From: Deltaproteobacteria bacterium
GTDB taxonomy: Bacteria > Myxococcota_A > Polyangia > Polyangiales > Ga0077539
Reading direction: 5' to 3'
DNA length: 64,000 bases
Assembly: GCA_947477565.1 (NCBI GenBank)
Contig: CANJUR010000017.1
Location: 1-64,000, forward strand
Shown here: positions 1 through 7,837 of the stretch, in pieces
Layout of the letters: each line of letters begins with the position of its first letter
Position numbering within the stretch: position 1 is the first letter of the stretch
Made by a program: the position numbers and the translations under genes
Notes under the pieces: generated by a model
Told to the model about the DNA's origin: nothing
Seen by the model: the letters and a program-made list of their open reading frames with translations, nothing else
Databases searched by the model: none

Positions 1-32
1 GCGAACCCCCACCCTTGCGAACCCCCACCCTT
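1..32. repeat. two tandem copies of a 16-bp repeat at the window edge
   Basis: Positions 1-16 and 17-32 are identical (GCGAACCCCCACCCTT) and are followed by GCGG, the start of a third, diverged copy. The array touches the window edge, so its true length is unknown. It lies about 35 bp upstream of the thioredoxin start codon. Confidence 0.8.
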
Positions 33-67
33 GCGGCTCCTACCTGCCGTACAAGGAGCCCTCAACG

Positions 68-445
68 ATGATTCCAGGCCAACTTCAAGACCTCGACTCG
101 ACGACCTTCGACGCCGCGCTCGCGCTGCCCGGCATCGTGGTCATCGACTGGTGGGCCCCGTGGTGCGGTCCGTGCCGTGCGTTTGCGCCGATCTTCGAGC
201 GCGTCGCCGCGCGTACCCCGGACGTCACCTTCGCCAAAGTGAACACCGAAGCGCAGCCCGCGCTCGCCGCGGAGTTCGAGATCCGATCGATTCCGACGCT
301 GCTCGTGATTCGCGATGGCGTGGTGCTCTACAACGAGGCCGGAATGCTCACCGCCTCTGCGCTCGCGCAGGTCATCGCTTCGGTGCGGGCAGTTGATATG
401 GAGGCGGTGAAGCGGCACCTCCTCGACGACCCCGCCGCGAGCTGA
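68..445 (+). CDS. thioredoxin
   Basis: A 125-residue thioredoxin-fold protein and probable cytoplasmic thiol-disulfide oxidoreductase. The active site is the canonical WCGPC motif at about residues 33-37, followed by the conserved region around the cis-proline (RSIPTLL). Length fits a single-domain thioredoxin with a short C-terminal extension (VDMEAVKRHLLDDPAAS). No signal peptide is visible. The start is well supported: AAGGAG at 53-58 sits 9 bases before the ATG. It stands alone, with the Hsp70-like gene starting about 190 bases later. The TlpA-type periplasmic alternative is unlikely without a leader. Confidence 0.93.
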   Translation: MIPGQLQDLDSTTFDAALALPGIVVIDWWAPWCGPCRAFAPIFERVAARTPDVTFAKVNTEAQPALAAEFEIRSIPTLLVIRDGVVLYNEAGMLTASALAQVIASVRAVDMEAVKRHLLDDPAAS

Positions 446-632
446 ATCGCGGACCCACCGGCGTCCCGAACGGGGGAGCGCCCGCGCCACTGGTTCGAAG
501 CATCCTTGCGTAAGGAGCGATCTTGCGGTCCTCTGCGGGTGGGTGGCGAAGGCTGCCTTTTCTGACGAAGAAGTCGCAGCGTCTGGTTCGGGCGGCGGCT
601 GGCCTCGTCTCCGGGCGATCTCCGCGAGGCCC

Positions 633-2252
633 ATGCCCCATCTCATCGGACTCCAGTTCCACTCCGACGGTCTCTCGGTTGCGGCGATGCGCCCCGATCA
701 GACGCTGGTGCTGCGGCCTGTCGATGACATCGCCACGGTTATCCGCCGCACGAGCGCGCAGCGTTGGAAGTGGTCACTCGGAAACGAGAACTCCGAAACA
801 GATCCCGTCGAGGTGGGGCGCGATCTATTCACGGCATTGCAATACGCCATGGGCGACGAACCGATGCTGGTCGCCGCCGCGGTGCCCGCGATCTGGAACG
901 ACCGCACCCGACGCGCCCTGCTCCGCGCGGCAGACCAGACGGCGATGGAGATTCTGGGCCTCGTGAGGGACACCACCGCGCTCGCGATCGGCGCTGCGCA
1001 CCGCGAACCCGATCTCGAGGGCCTCTGCGCGGTGATGCACCTCGGCACGCACAAGTTGGAGATCGCGATCGTCGAGGTGTCCCCTTGGACGATCCGCGTG
1101 CGGGCGCGGCAGTCGATGGTGGGCCTCGGGGGCGTCAACGTTCGTGCGGACTCCATTGGTCCGCTGGTCACTACCGTCGCGCGCTTCACGGCACGTCAGG
1201 CGGGCGTAGCGGCGGGTGAAGTGCGTCGATTTCTCGGCGCCGGGCGACGCATCGTCGACCCTGCGATGGCCGGAGAATTGGGCAACATCTGGGGCATCCC
1301 ACTCGAGGCGCAGGAGCGGGGCGCACCGGCCATCGGCGCAGCCGTCGTCGCGGTCGGCCTCTGCGGCATGTCGCGCCCCTGGCAGATCGACGATGACCTC
1401 GACGAGTCGCCCATGGCCCTGTTTCGCGGAACCCCAGGTCGTCGCATCGCGCGCGCAACGCCAACGCCAACGCCCACACCGCAGCCCGCAAAGGTACTGC
1501 TGCAGTCCGAGCCCGTCGCGCACCCAAACGTAGACGAGGTGCTGGTCATCGAGCGCTACCGTTCGACCACGCCGCCGCCGACCGAGGAGACCTCGGTGGT
1601 CGCAGAGGTCGGGCTCTCGGGCGCCTTCGAGGGGCTGCGCTCCGTCGACGCAATCCGAGCGCTGCGACTGCACGTCCCCGCCCCGGTGGCCGTCCTGGCG
1701 CACCCGCCGCTGGCGGTGCTGCTGTACCAGTTCGCGTTTCTGCGCGGGGCGGGCGGCACCCTGACGCTGCGGCATCCGGGCGAGCGCGTCGTGGTGATCC
1801 CGATCGAACGCGGCGAGCCTTGCCTGACCGCTGCGGAGCGACCGGACGCATTGCGGGCGTTCGAGTGGACCGACGGTTCGTGGACGTGGCGTCGCGAGCG
1901 CATCCCGTGGCAGGTGCGGCAGCAGAGCGCACCGATGGCCTCCCTGGTGGCGGCAGGTCTCCGCGCCCGCTTGCTGGGCTTCGACGACAAGGATGTCACC
2001 CGAGCGCACGACGCCCTGCTGTCCGCAGCCCCATCGGTGCTCGATGAACGCAGAGGCGACCTCGCCCTCCTCGGGCTCTCACCCGACGAACACCGCGCGC
2101 TCGATCGTCTCTTCGACGGCGCACGGCGCTTCAGCAGCATGCTGCACGCAGGCGAACTTGCTCCCGCGGAGTTGCACCGCCTCGTGCTCCTGCTCGACGC
2201 CCTCGGCCTCCTCCGCTGGAACGCGCCGACCAGCGCCGACCAGCCGCGCTGA
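633..2252 (+). CDS. Hsp70/actin-fold ATPase-like protein with a unique C-terminal region
   Basis: About 539 residues. The N-terminal 260 residues follow the Hsp70/actin pattern: a segment like the Hsp70 VPAxFND stretch (AAVPAIWNDRTRRALL), the following DTTALAIGAA helix, an LGTHKLEIAIVEV strand in the phosphate-2 position, and a FLGAGRRIVDP loop followed by AIGAAVVAVGL, like the adenosine-binding end of DnaK. The first phosphate loop (DnaK IDLGTT) is replaced by IGLQFHSDGLSV, so nucleotide binding may be altered. After a Pro/Thr-rich linker (around residues 275-300) comes a region of about 240 residues that I do not recognise. The ATG at 633 is preferred because it begins the first beta strand. 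An in-frame GTG at 543 would add 30 residues. Function is unknown, possibly a chaperone-like or divisome accessory role. Confidence 0.7.
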   Translation: MPHLIGLQFHSDGLSVAAMRPDQTLVLRPVDDIATVIRRTSAQRWKWSLGNENSETDPVEVGRDLFTALQYAMGDEPMLVAAAVPAIWNDRTRRALLRAADQTAMEILGLVRDTTALAIGAAHREPDLEGLCAVMHLGTHKLEIAIVEVSPWTIRVRARQSMVGLGGVNVRADSIGPLVTTVARFTARQAGVAAGEVRRFLGAGRRIVDPAMAGELGNIWGIPLEAQERGAPAIGAAVVAVGLCGMSRPWQIDDDLDESPMALFRGTPGRRIARATPTPTPTPQPAKVLLQSEPVAHPNVDEVLVIERYRSTTPPPTEETSVVAEVGLSGAFEGLRSVDAIRALRLHVPAPVAVLAHPPLAVLLYQFAFLRGAGGTLTLRHPGERVVVIPIERGEPCLTAAERPDALRAFEWTDGSWTWRRERIPWQVRQQSAPMASLVAAGLRARLLGFDDKDVTRAHDALLSAAPSVLDERRGDLALLGLSPDEHRALDRLFDGARRFSSMLHAGELAPAELHRLVLLLDALGLLRWNAPTSADQPR

Positions 2253-2437
2253 CCCCACAGCGCCCAATCCACCCACCGCACTGTGAGCGTCTCGGGCTGT
2301 GCGCTGTGCGATCGGCACACAGGCTCACCGTCCAACGCACTTCGATTCCCTCGCATACACCGCGGCACGTTGATTGCTCAACGCTGCATCCCGTCCCGCG
2401 ACGCCGTCGGGTACGCCGCCCAAATGCCGGAGATTCG

Positions 2438-5400
2438 ATGAAGACTGCCAACGCTACGCTCGCCCTGCTCCTCCACGCCGCGCTCTTCGCAGGGTGTGCC
2501 GAAGAGATCCACGGGCCGCCGCTCTCCCTCGACCCGGGGGTCGCCCCGGCGACCGTCTGCAACGCCTCGGACGCGGAGAACCAGGGACTCCAGACCCGCG
2601 TGGTGCTGCGCGCCGCCATCGGCGGATCGTTCGCTCCGCTGCCGATCGACACGCTGACACCGGATGCCTCCCTCGCGCTGCCGCGGGTAAGCCTGCGCTC
2701 CGCGGAGGGCCGCGACCTGACCGTGCGCCAGGTGGAGTTCGTCTCGACCCGCGAGATGGCGCTGTGGGTGACCCGCACCACCGGCGACGGCAGCGCGCTG
2801 GTACCCGGCGCGTACACCCTCTCCGTCGTCAACCCCGATGGTACCGCCGCGCTCACGATGGTCGGCGCGCTGCGCGTGGTGCCGCCGCCGACGGTGACCA
2901 GCGTGGCGCGCATCGACCCAGCGGCGGCCGCGCCGGGCGTCGATCCAGACGAGGCCCAGACCGTCTGCAACGCCTACGACACCACCATCGCGATCGCCGG
3001 GACCAACTTCCGTCCCGCTGATCCGACGCCCGTGGTCGAGGTCGTCGATGCGCGGGGCGCCACCGTCCAGAGGGTGCGAGACGCCGACGTGCGGGTGGTG
3101 TCCGCGACGGAAATCCGCGTGACGCTGCGCGCTGCAATGGACCCGTCGCGACGGCTTGCGCCGGGGCGCTACGGGTTCCGTGTGACCAACCCCGATGGCA
3201 TTGCGTCCAGCGGCCGAACCGCGGGCGACGCCGGCACCGCCGACGCGGGCGTCGACCTCACCGGGACGCAGTACCCGCAGGGCTGCCACAGCACCGCCGC
3301 GTCGCTGTTCACGGCCGTGCCGCCACCGGAGCTGAGCGCGGTCGAGCCCGTCTCCGCGTGTAGCTCGCGGGAGCAACGGTTCATCGTGCGCGGAGCACAT
3401 TTCCGCCACGGACTCACGGTCACCGTCGGCTCCGCGACGCCGTTCGTGGTCCCGGCGACGGGCATCGCGTACGCGAGCTCTACAGGGAGCCCCAACGACT
3501 TCGACAGCCTCACGCTCACCGTCCCCGCGGCCTCCGTGGCCGTCGGTGGAGCCTACGCGCTCGCGGTGCGCAACGCCGACGGGTGCGCGGTGACCTTCGA
3601 GCCCCAGTGCCCCGCGGGCACCATGCCCACCGGCACCCTCAATGAGTGCCTGGGAACCGTCGGGATGTCGTCGGGTATCGGTCCGCGGTCGATCACCTTC
3701 TACGCCGACCCGGTGGTCACCTCGATCATACCGCGGGGAGAGTGCACCGCCGCGCTGATGCCCGTGACCATCACCGGGATGAACTTCCACAGCACCTACG
3801 GCGTGCAGCCGATCGTGCGAATCAACAACGTGGCGCTCGAGAACGTGCGTGTCACTTCGCTCACCACCCTCACCGCGGAGGTACCGATGTCCCTCATGGC
3901 GGGCGCGCCGCTCGGTACCCCCTACGACGTTTCCGTGACGGTCCCGGAGGGCTGCGCGGGCACGCTCGCCCGCGGGTTCACGCTGTTTCCACCGCCGACC
4001 GTGACGGCCGTGCGACCGGGTTCCGTGTGCGGCGACCGCCCGGGGCTGACCCTCACCATCACCGGGACGAACTTCCATGCGTTCGAGTCGGCGGTGCCGA
4101 CGGTGGTGCTCGGCTCGACGCCTCCGACGTCGCTCACCAACGTACGTGTGGTGTCGGAGACGACGCTCTCGGGTGACCTGCCGACGACCACCGCCCCGGG
4201 TGGTCCGTACGACGTCGTCGTGACGAGCCCGGTGCAGTGCGGCGCGACGCTCTCGCGTGCGTTCACGTACTACGCGACCCCGACGATCACTTCCGTGATG
4301 TCGCAGGCGTCCTGTACGGGTGGAAATGCAGTGTTGGTGATCATCGGCACCGGGTTCCACGCGACCGGGACAACCCTGCCGACGGTGACGCTCGAGACGG
4401 CCACCCCGACGACGCTCTCGGCGGTGCGCGTCACCTCGGAGAACACGATTCTCGCGGAGCTTCCGAGGACCCTCCCCGCGGGTAGCTACTCCGTCCGCGT
4501 GGTGATGCCCGAGGGCTGCGCCGCGTCGTCGCTGACGACCTTCGCCTACGACCCCAGCACCCTCGTGCCGCCGACCCTCGCGGGCATCATCCCTACCCGC
4601 GGATGGAACGGCATCGACATGCCCATCACTATCGTCGGCACGGGGCTCGCGACGCTCACCGGCCTGTCGCTGCGCGGCGCAGCAGCGGGTGGCGGCGACC
4701 TCGCGCTCACGGACCTCTCGGTCATCGGCTCCGACCTGCTCAACGCCACCGTGCCCGCGGGCGGCCGGGCGGGTGGGCCGTACGACCTCGGCTCGACGGT
4801 GGCCGGGTGCCCGATCACGCTCCCCGCGGCGTACACGATCACGGCGACGCCCGCGATCACCATCACCGGCGTGACGCCGCCCTTCGGCTGGACCGGCGGC
4901 TCGACACCGATCGCGCTTCAGGGCACGGGCTTCGCCTCGACGCCGCGGGTGTACATCATCATCCCGGGGCTCACGCCCCGCATGCGGGTTTTACAAAGGC
5001 CTGTATTCATCAACGGCAACACTGTTTCGGCGGTCGTGCCCGCGGGTCTTCCACCGGGCACCTATGACCTCGCGGCGATCAACCCCGACGGCGGGGGCGG
5101 GGTCATCCGCGGGGCGTTCCGCGTGACGGTGATGCCGCCGCCGACGATCAACACCGTGACCCCCGGCGCGGGCACCACGCAGTCGCCCACCGTCGCCATC
5201 ATCACCGGCACCAACTTCCGCGCCCCGGTGGTGACCCTGCGCTCGGCCGCGGGCATGTCGTTCATGGGCACCGTAACCGCCTCGACGGCCACGAGCATCA
5301 CCGTGAGCTTCCCGACCACCATGATGAACCCGGGCGCTTACCTCGTGCGCGTCACCGACCCCGACGAGAGCACCTACGCCGACTTCGGATCGTTCGTGGT

Positions 5401-6787
5401 GACCAACCCCTCGGGGAACCTCTCGATGTTCACTACGGCGTCGGCGCTCACCATCGGCCGCCGCGGCGAGGCCGTCGTCGCTAGCCAGGTCAACGTCGTT
5501 ACTCGCTTCCTCTACGCGATTGGCGGTGACGGTGGCTCCACGGGCCCGACGCACGCCACGGTGGAGTTCGCGAGCGTCGATCTCTTCGGCCGCCTTGGCA
5601 CATGGCGCGTGCAGCGCTACCGGCTCCCCTCCCCGGTCACCGGGATTGCGAACTCAGCCATCGAGCACAACGGCTTTGTCTACGTCCTCGGCGGCGCCAA
5701 CTCGGCCGGAACCCCTCAGCCCACCGTGCTCCGCGCGAAGGTGCTCGACTTCAGCACCGCGCCGGTGATCGCCGACCCGGAGATCACCCGCCGCTCCGGC
5801 GCGCTAGCTCCCGGCGCGTGGATCTACCGCGTCGCCGCCGTCATGCCCTCGTCCGACGCGTCCAACCCTGGCGGCGAGACGCTCCCCAGCGATGAGGTCA
5901 CCGCCTACTTCGTCTTCGGCAGCACCGTGCGGCTGCGCTGGGGCGCCGTCGCGAGCGCCGCCAACTACCGGGTCTATCGCTCGCCGACGGTCAACGGCGC
6001 CTCCGGGAGCGAGGTGCTGCTCGCCACCGTCGCAGCGACGGAGACGACCTTCCTCGATGACGGCACCGCGACCCCGGCCGCGGCGGACATCGACCATCAG
6101 GCCCTCATCGTCGGGAGCACCGGCGTCTGGGCCGCGCTCGCCACACCGATGGGAACCGCGCGAGCGACCGTCGCGGCGGCGCTCGCTCCCGACCGCACCG
6201 GGGCGCTCTTCGTGTACGCCCTCACGGGCCGCGGTACCTCTGGTCCGCTCGCGACTTACGAGTACGCCTCGCTGAGCGCCGATGGAGCGCGGCTCGGTGC
6301 CTTCACCGCGGGCTCGTCGTCCTTCCCCACGGCGCGCGAGTACGCCGCATCGGCGGTGGCGTCGTCGCAGACGGCACCCGTGGTCGCGGGCGATCCCTTC
6401 GTCTACCTCACTGGCGGCTTCAGCGCGTCCGCGTCGCTGAACGTCACGGAGTCTGCGCGGGTCTCTCCGGGCGGCGCGCTCACGACCCCCATGAACGCTC
6501 GCTCGTATTCGAATCGTCGCGGCGCGCTGGGAGCCATCGTGATCAACAACGTCTTCTACGCAATGGCCGGCACCAGCGGACCGAACCCCGCATCGCTGGC
6601 GGTCGACTCCAACAGTTCATCCAGACTGACCACGACTGGCGAGCCCGGTAACTTCAACGCCACGGCCATGATGATGACCCCGCGGCAGAACTTCGGCCTC
6701 GCTCTCGCCAGCGCCTACTTCTTCGTCGTCGGGGGAACGAGCACCGGGACCAACGCGCTCTCCTCGGTCGAGCAGACCATCTACTGA
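2438..6787 (+). CDS. large IPT/TIG-repeat and kelch-like surface lipoprotein
   Basis: A predicted 1449-residue lipoprotein. It starts with a lipoprotein signal (MKTANATLALLLHAALFAGC, lipobox LFAG-C), so it should be lipid-anchored and probably surface exposed. The body is a series of about ten IPT/TIG immunoglobulin-like domains, each with the pattern PPxVTxVxP...ITGTNFH...VTVxxPxG...TF. The C-terminal 450 residues contain kelch-type blades (FLYAIGGDGG, FVYVLGGANS, FVYLTGGFSA, YFFVVGGTST) and a fibronectin-like insert (ANYRVYRSP), suggesting a beta-propeller. The reading frame stays open upstream to 2306, but the ATG at 2438 gives the signal peptide. The beta-barrel gene follows 10 bases later and is probably co-transcribed. 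A role in adhesion or binding of surface glycans is inferred from the architecture only. Confidence 0.85.
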   Translation: MKTANATLALLLHAALFAGCAEEIHGPPLSLDPGVAPATVCNASDAENQGLQTRVVLRAAIGGSFAPLPIDTLTPDASLALPRVSLRSAEGRDLTVRQVEFVSTREMALWVTRTTGDGSALVPGAYTLSVVNPDGTAALTMVGALRVVPPPTVTSVARIDPAAAAPGVDPDEAQTVCNAYDTTIAIAGTNFRPADPTPVVEVVDARGATVQRVRDADVRVVSATEIRVTLRAAMDPSRRLAPGRYGFRVTNPDGIASSGRTAGDAGTADAGVDLTGTQYPQGCHSTAASLFTAVPPPELSAVEPVSACSSREQRFIVRGAHFRHGLTVTVGSATPFVVPATGIAYASSTGSPNDFDSLTLTVPAASVAVGGAYALAVRNADGCAVTFEPQCPAGTMPTGTLNECLGTVGMSSGIGPRSITFYADPVVTSIIPRGECTAALMPVTITGMNFHSTYGVQPIVRINNVALENVRVTSLTTLTAEVPMSLMAGAPLGTPYDVSVTVPEGCAGTLARGFTLFPPPTVTAVRPGSVCGDRPGLTLTITGTNFHAFESAVPTVVLGSTPPTSLTNVRVVSETTLSGDLPTTTAPGGPYDVVVTSPVQCGATLSRAFTYYATPTITSVMSQASCTGGNAVLVIIGTGFHATGTTLPTVTLETATPTTLSAVRVTSENTILAELPRTLPAGSYSVRVVMPEGCAASSLTTFAYDPSTLVPPTLAGIIPTRGWNGIDMPITIVGTGLATLTGLSLRGAAAGGGDLALTDLSVIGSDLLNATVPAGGRAGGPYDLGSTVAGCPITLPAAYTITATPAITITGVTPPFGWTGGSTPIALQGTGFASTPRVYIIIPGLTPRMRVLQRPVFINGNTVSAVVPAGLPPGTYDLAAINPDGGGGVIRGAFRVTVMPPPTINTVTPGAGTTQSPTVAIITGTNFRAPVVTLRSAAGMSFMGTVTASTATSITVSFPTTMMNPGAYLVRVTDPDESTYADFGSFVVTNPSGNLSMFTTASALTIGRRGEAVVASQVNVVTRFLYAIGGDGGSTGPTHATVEFASVDLFGRLGTWRVQRYRLPSPVTGIANSAIEHNGFVYVLGGANSAGTPQPTVLRAKVLDFSTAPVIADPEITRRSGALAPGAWIYRVAAVMPSSDASNPGGETLPSDEVTAYFVFGSTVRLRWGAVASAANYRVYRSPTVNGASGSEVLLATVAATETTFLDDGTATPAAADIDHQALIVGSTGVWAALATPMGTARATVAAALAPDRTGALFVYALTGRGTSGPLATYEYASLSADGARLGAFTAGSSSFPTAREYAASAVASSQTAPVVAGDPFVYLTGGFSASASLNVTESARVSPGGALTTPMNARSYSNRRGALGAIVINNVFYAMAGTSGPNPASLAVDSNSSSRLTTTGEPGNFNATAMMMTPRQNFGLALASAYFFVVGGTSTGTNALSSVEQTIY

Positions 6788-6797
6788 AAGGACCACC

Positions 6798-7679
6798 GTG
6801 AGGATCACTCCCCTGCTCGCCGCGCTGTTGTTTCCCGTCGCATCGGGCGCTCAGCACCACCATCGCCGCCATCACGCCACGCCGGAGGCGACGCCCGCGC
6901 CCGCCCCGACACCCGCTCCTGCGCCCTCCGCGACGCCCGCGGCGCAGGCCCCCGCGACGGACGCTCCGCCCGTTGCGGAGACCCCGCCGCCGCCTCCAAT
7001 CGCAGAGCGCCCGCCCCCTGCCCCAGCGGTGGTCGTGGCGGATCCCGTTGCTTCGGCCGACATCGCGCCTACGCGCTCCACGGAGCGTTCGTTCGCGTTG
7101 GAGTTCGGCCCCGTGCTCGGCCTCGATCTCTCGACCAACGCGCTGAGCCTCGGTCCCAACCTGGGGCTTGAGGTCGGCGGGCGACTCGCGTTGGGCCCCG
7201 GCGTCCTCGCCTTCGCCGCGCGCGGAACCTGGCAGCACTACACCCTCAACCAATCGGCCGCTGCTCCCTGCGCTCCCATCGGCAGCGGCAGCACCAACGC
7301 GAGCCCCGCGCCGGAAGCACCCTGCGTCTCGACCCCGACCGGAGGCGCGTACGACTACGCGATCGGCGAGGACACCGTACGCATATCCCTACTGCTCTCG
7401 TACCGGTTTCTCCCCGCCGCGAGTGCGTTCAACGCGTACGTCGGCGTCGCTCCGCAGGTCGTGCTCCAGCGCGCCGAGACCACCGCCTGGAACCTCCTCA
7501 CCTCCGAGACCGCCACCCGCTTCGGCGTCGGCGGCCTCGCGGGCGCGCAGTACCGCCTCGGCCCGGGCGCTGTCTGGCTCGAGGCGGGCTACGCGTGGGT
7601 TCCGGTCGTGCACCGGGTGACCGGCGACGCGTCCATCAGCACCGTCACCCTCGCCCTCGGCTACCGCATCGCGCTGTAG
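6798..7679 (+). CDS. outer-membrane beta-barrel-type protein with a His/Pro/Ala-rich N-terminus
   Basis: 293 residues. The N-terminus is a signal peptide (MRITPLLAALLFPVASGAQ) followed by a His-rich stretch (HHHRRHH) and a long Pro/Ala linker to about residue 85. The rest alternates short amphipathic strands ending in aromatic residues (FALEFGPVLGLDL, LLLSYRFLP, NAYVGVAPQVVL, AVWLEAGYAWVPV, VTLALGYRIAL), with a final strand typical of outer-membrane barrels. The start is a GTG at 6798, with the purine-rich AAAGGA about 10 bases upstream. It follows the IPT/TIG lipoprotein by 10 bases, suggesting an operon and a functional pair. The His-rich segment could bind metal ions, but that is speculation. 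Confidence 0.75.
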   Translation: MRITPLLAALLFPVASGAQHHHRRHHATPEATPAPAPTPAPAPSATPAAQAPATDAPPVAETPPPPPIAERPPPAPAVVVADPVASADIAPTRSTERSFALEFGPVLGLDLSTNALSLGPNLGLEVGGRLALGPGVLAFAARGTWQHYTLNQSAAAPCAPIGSGSTNASPAPEAPCVSTPTGGAYDYAIGEDTVRISLLLSYRFLPAASAFNAYVGVAPQVVLQRAETTAWNLLTSETATRFGVGGLAGAQYRLGPGAVWLEAGYAWVPVVHRVTGDASISTVTLALGYRIAL

Positions 7680-7759
7680 GCCCTGTGCGGACGGCGTACA
7701 GCCGTTGCTCCGCGGGTGCGCAGCGCAGCGCTCCCCAGAGATTAATGAGAATTTGCACG

Positions 7760-7837
7760 ATGCCAACCCTCACTCGAAACCGCTGGTTGACCACTCTGGT
7801 GCGGTAGCACTTCCTTCTGGTCGCCGTCGCCGCGGGA
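7760..7837 (+). pseudogene. disrupted lipoprotein signal peptide of the cysteine-repeat protein
   Basis: Reading from the ATG at 7760 in the frame of the downstream gene gives a basic n-region (MPTLTRNRWLTTLVR), one TAG at 7805-7807, then a hydrophobic h-region and the lipobox GVSAC. The stop separates the two halves of an otherwise textbook type II signal peptide. A single substitution (for instance TAG from CAG or TGG) would restore it. No ATG, GTG or TTG start lies between the stop and the GTG at 7838, where translation would begin only four codons before the lipobox Cys. Confidence 0.6.

Noticed and set aside
2378-4360. 660-codon minus-strand frame opposite the IPT/TIG gene
   Set aside because: Composition is Arg/His-rich with no domain, and the plus-strand gene has a signal peptide and clear repeats.
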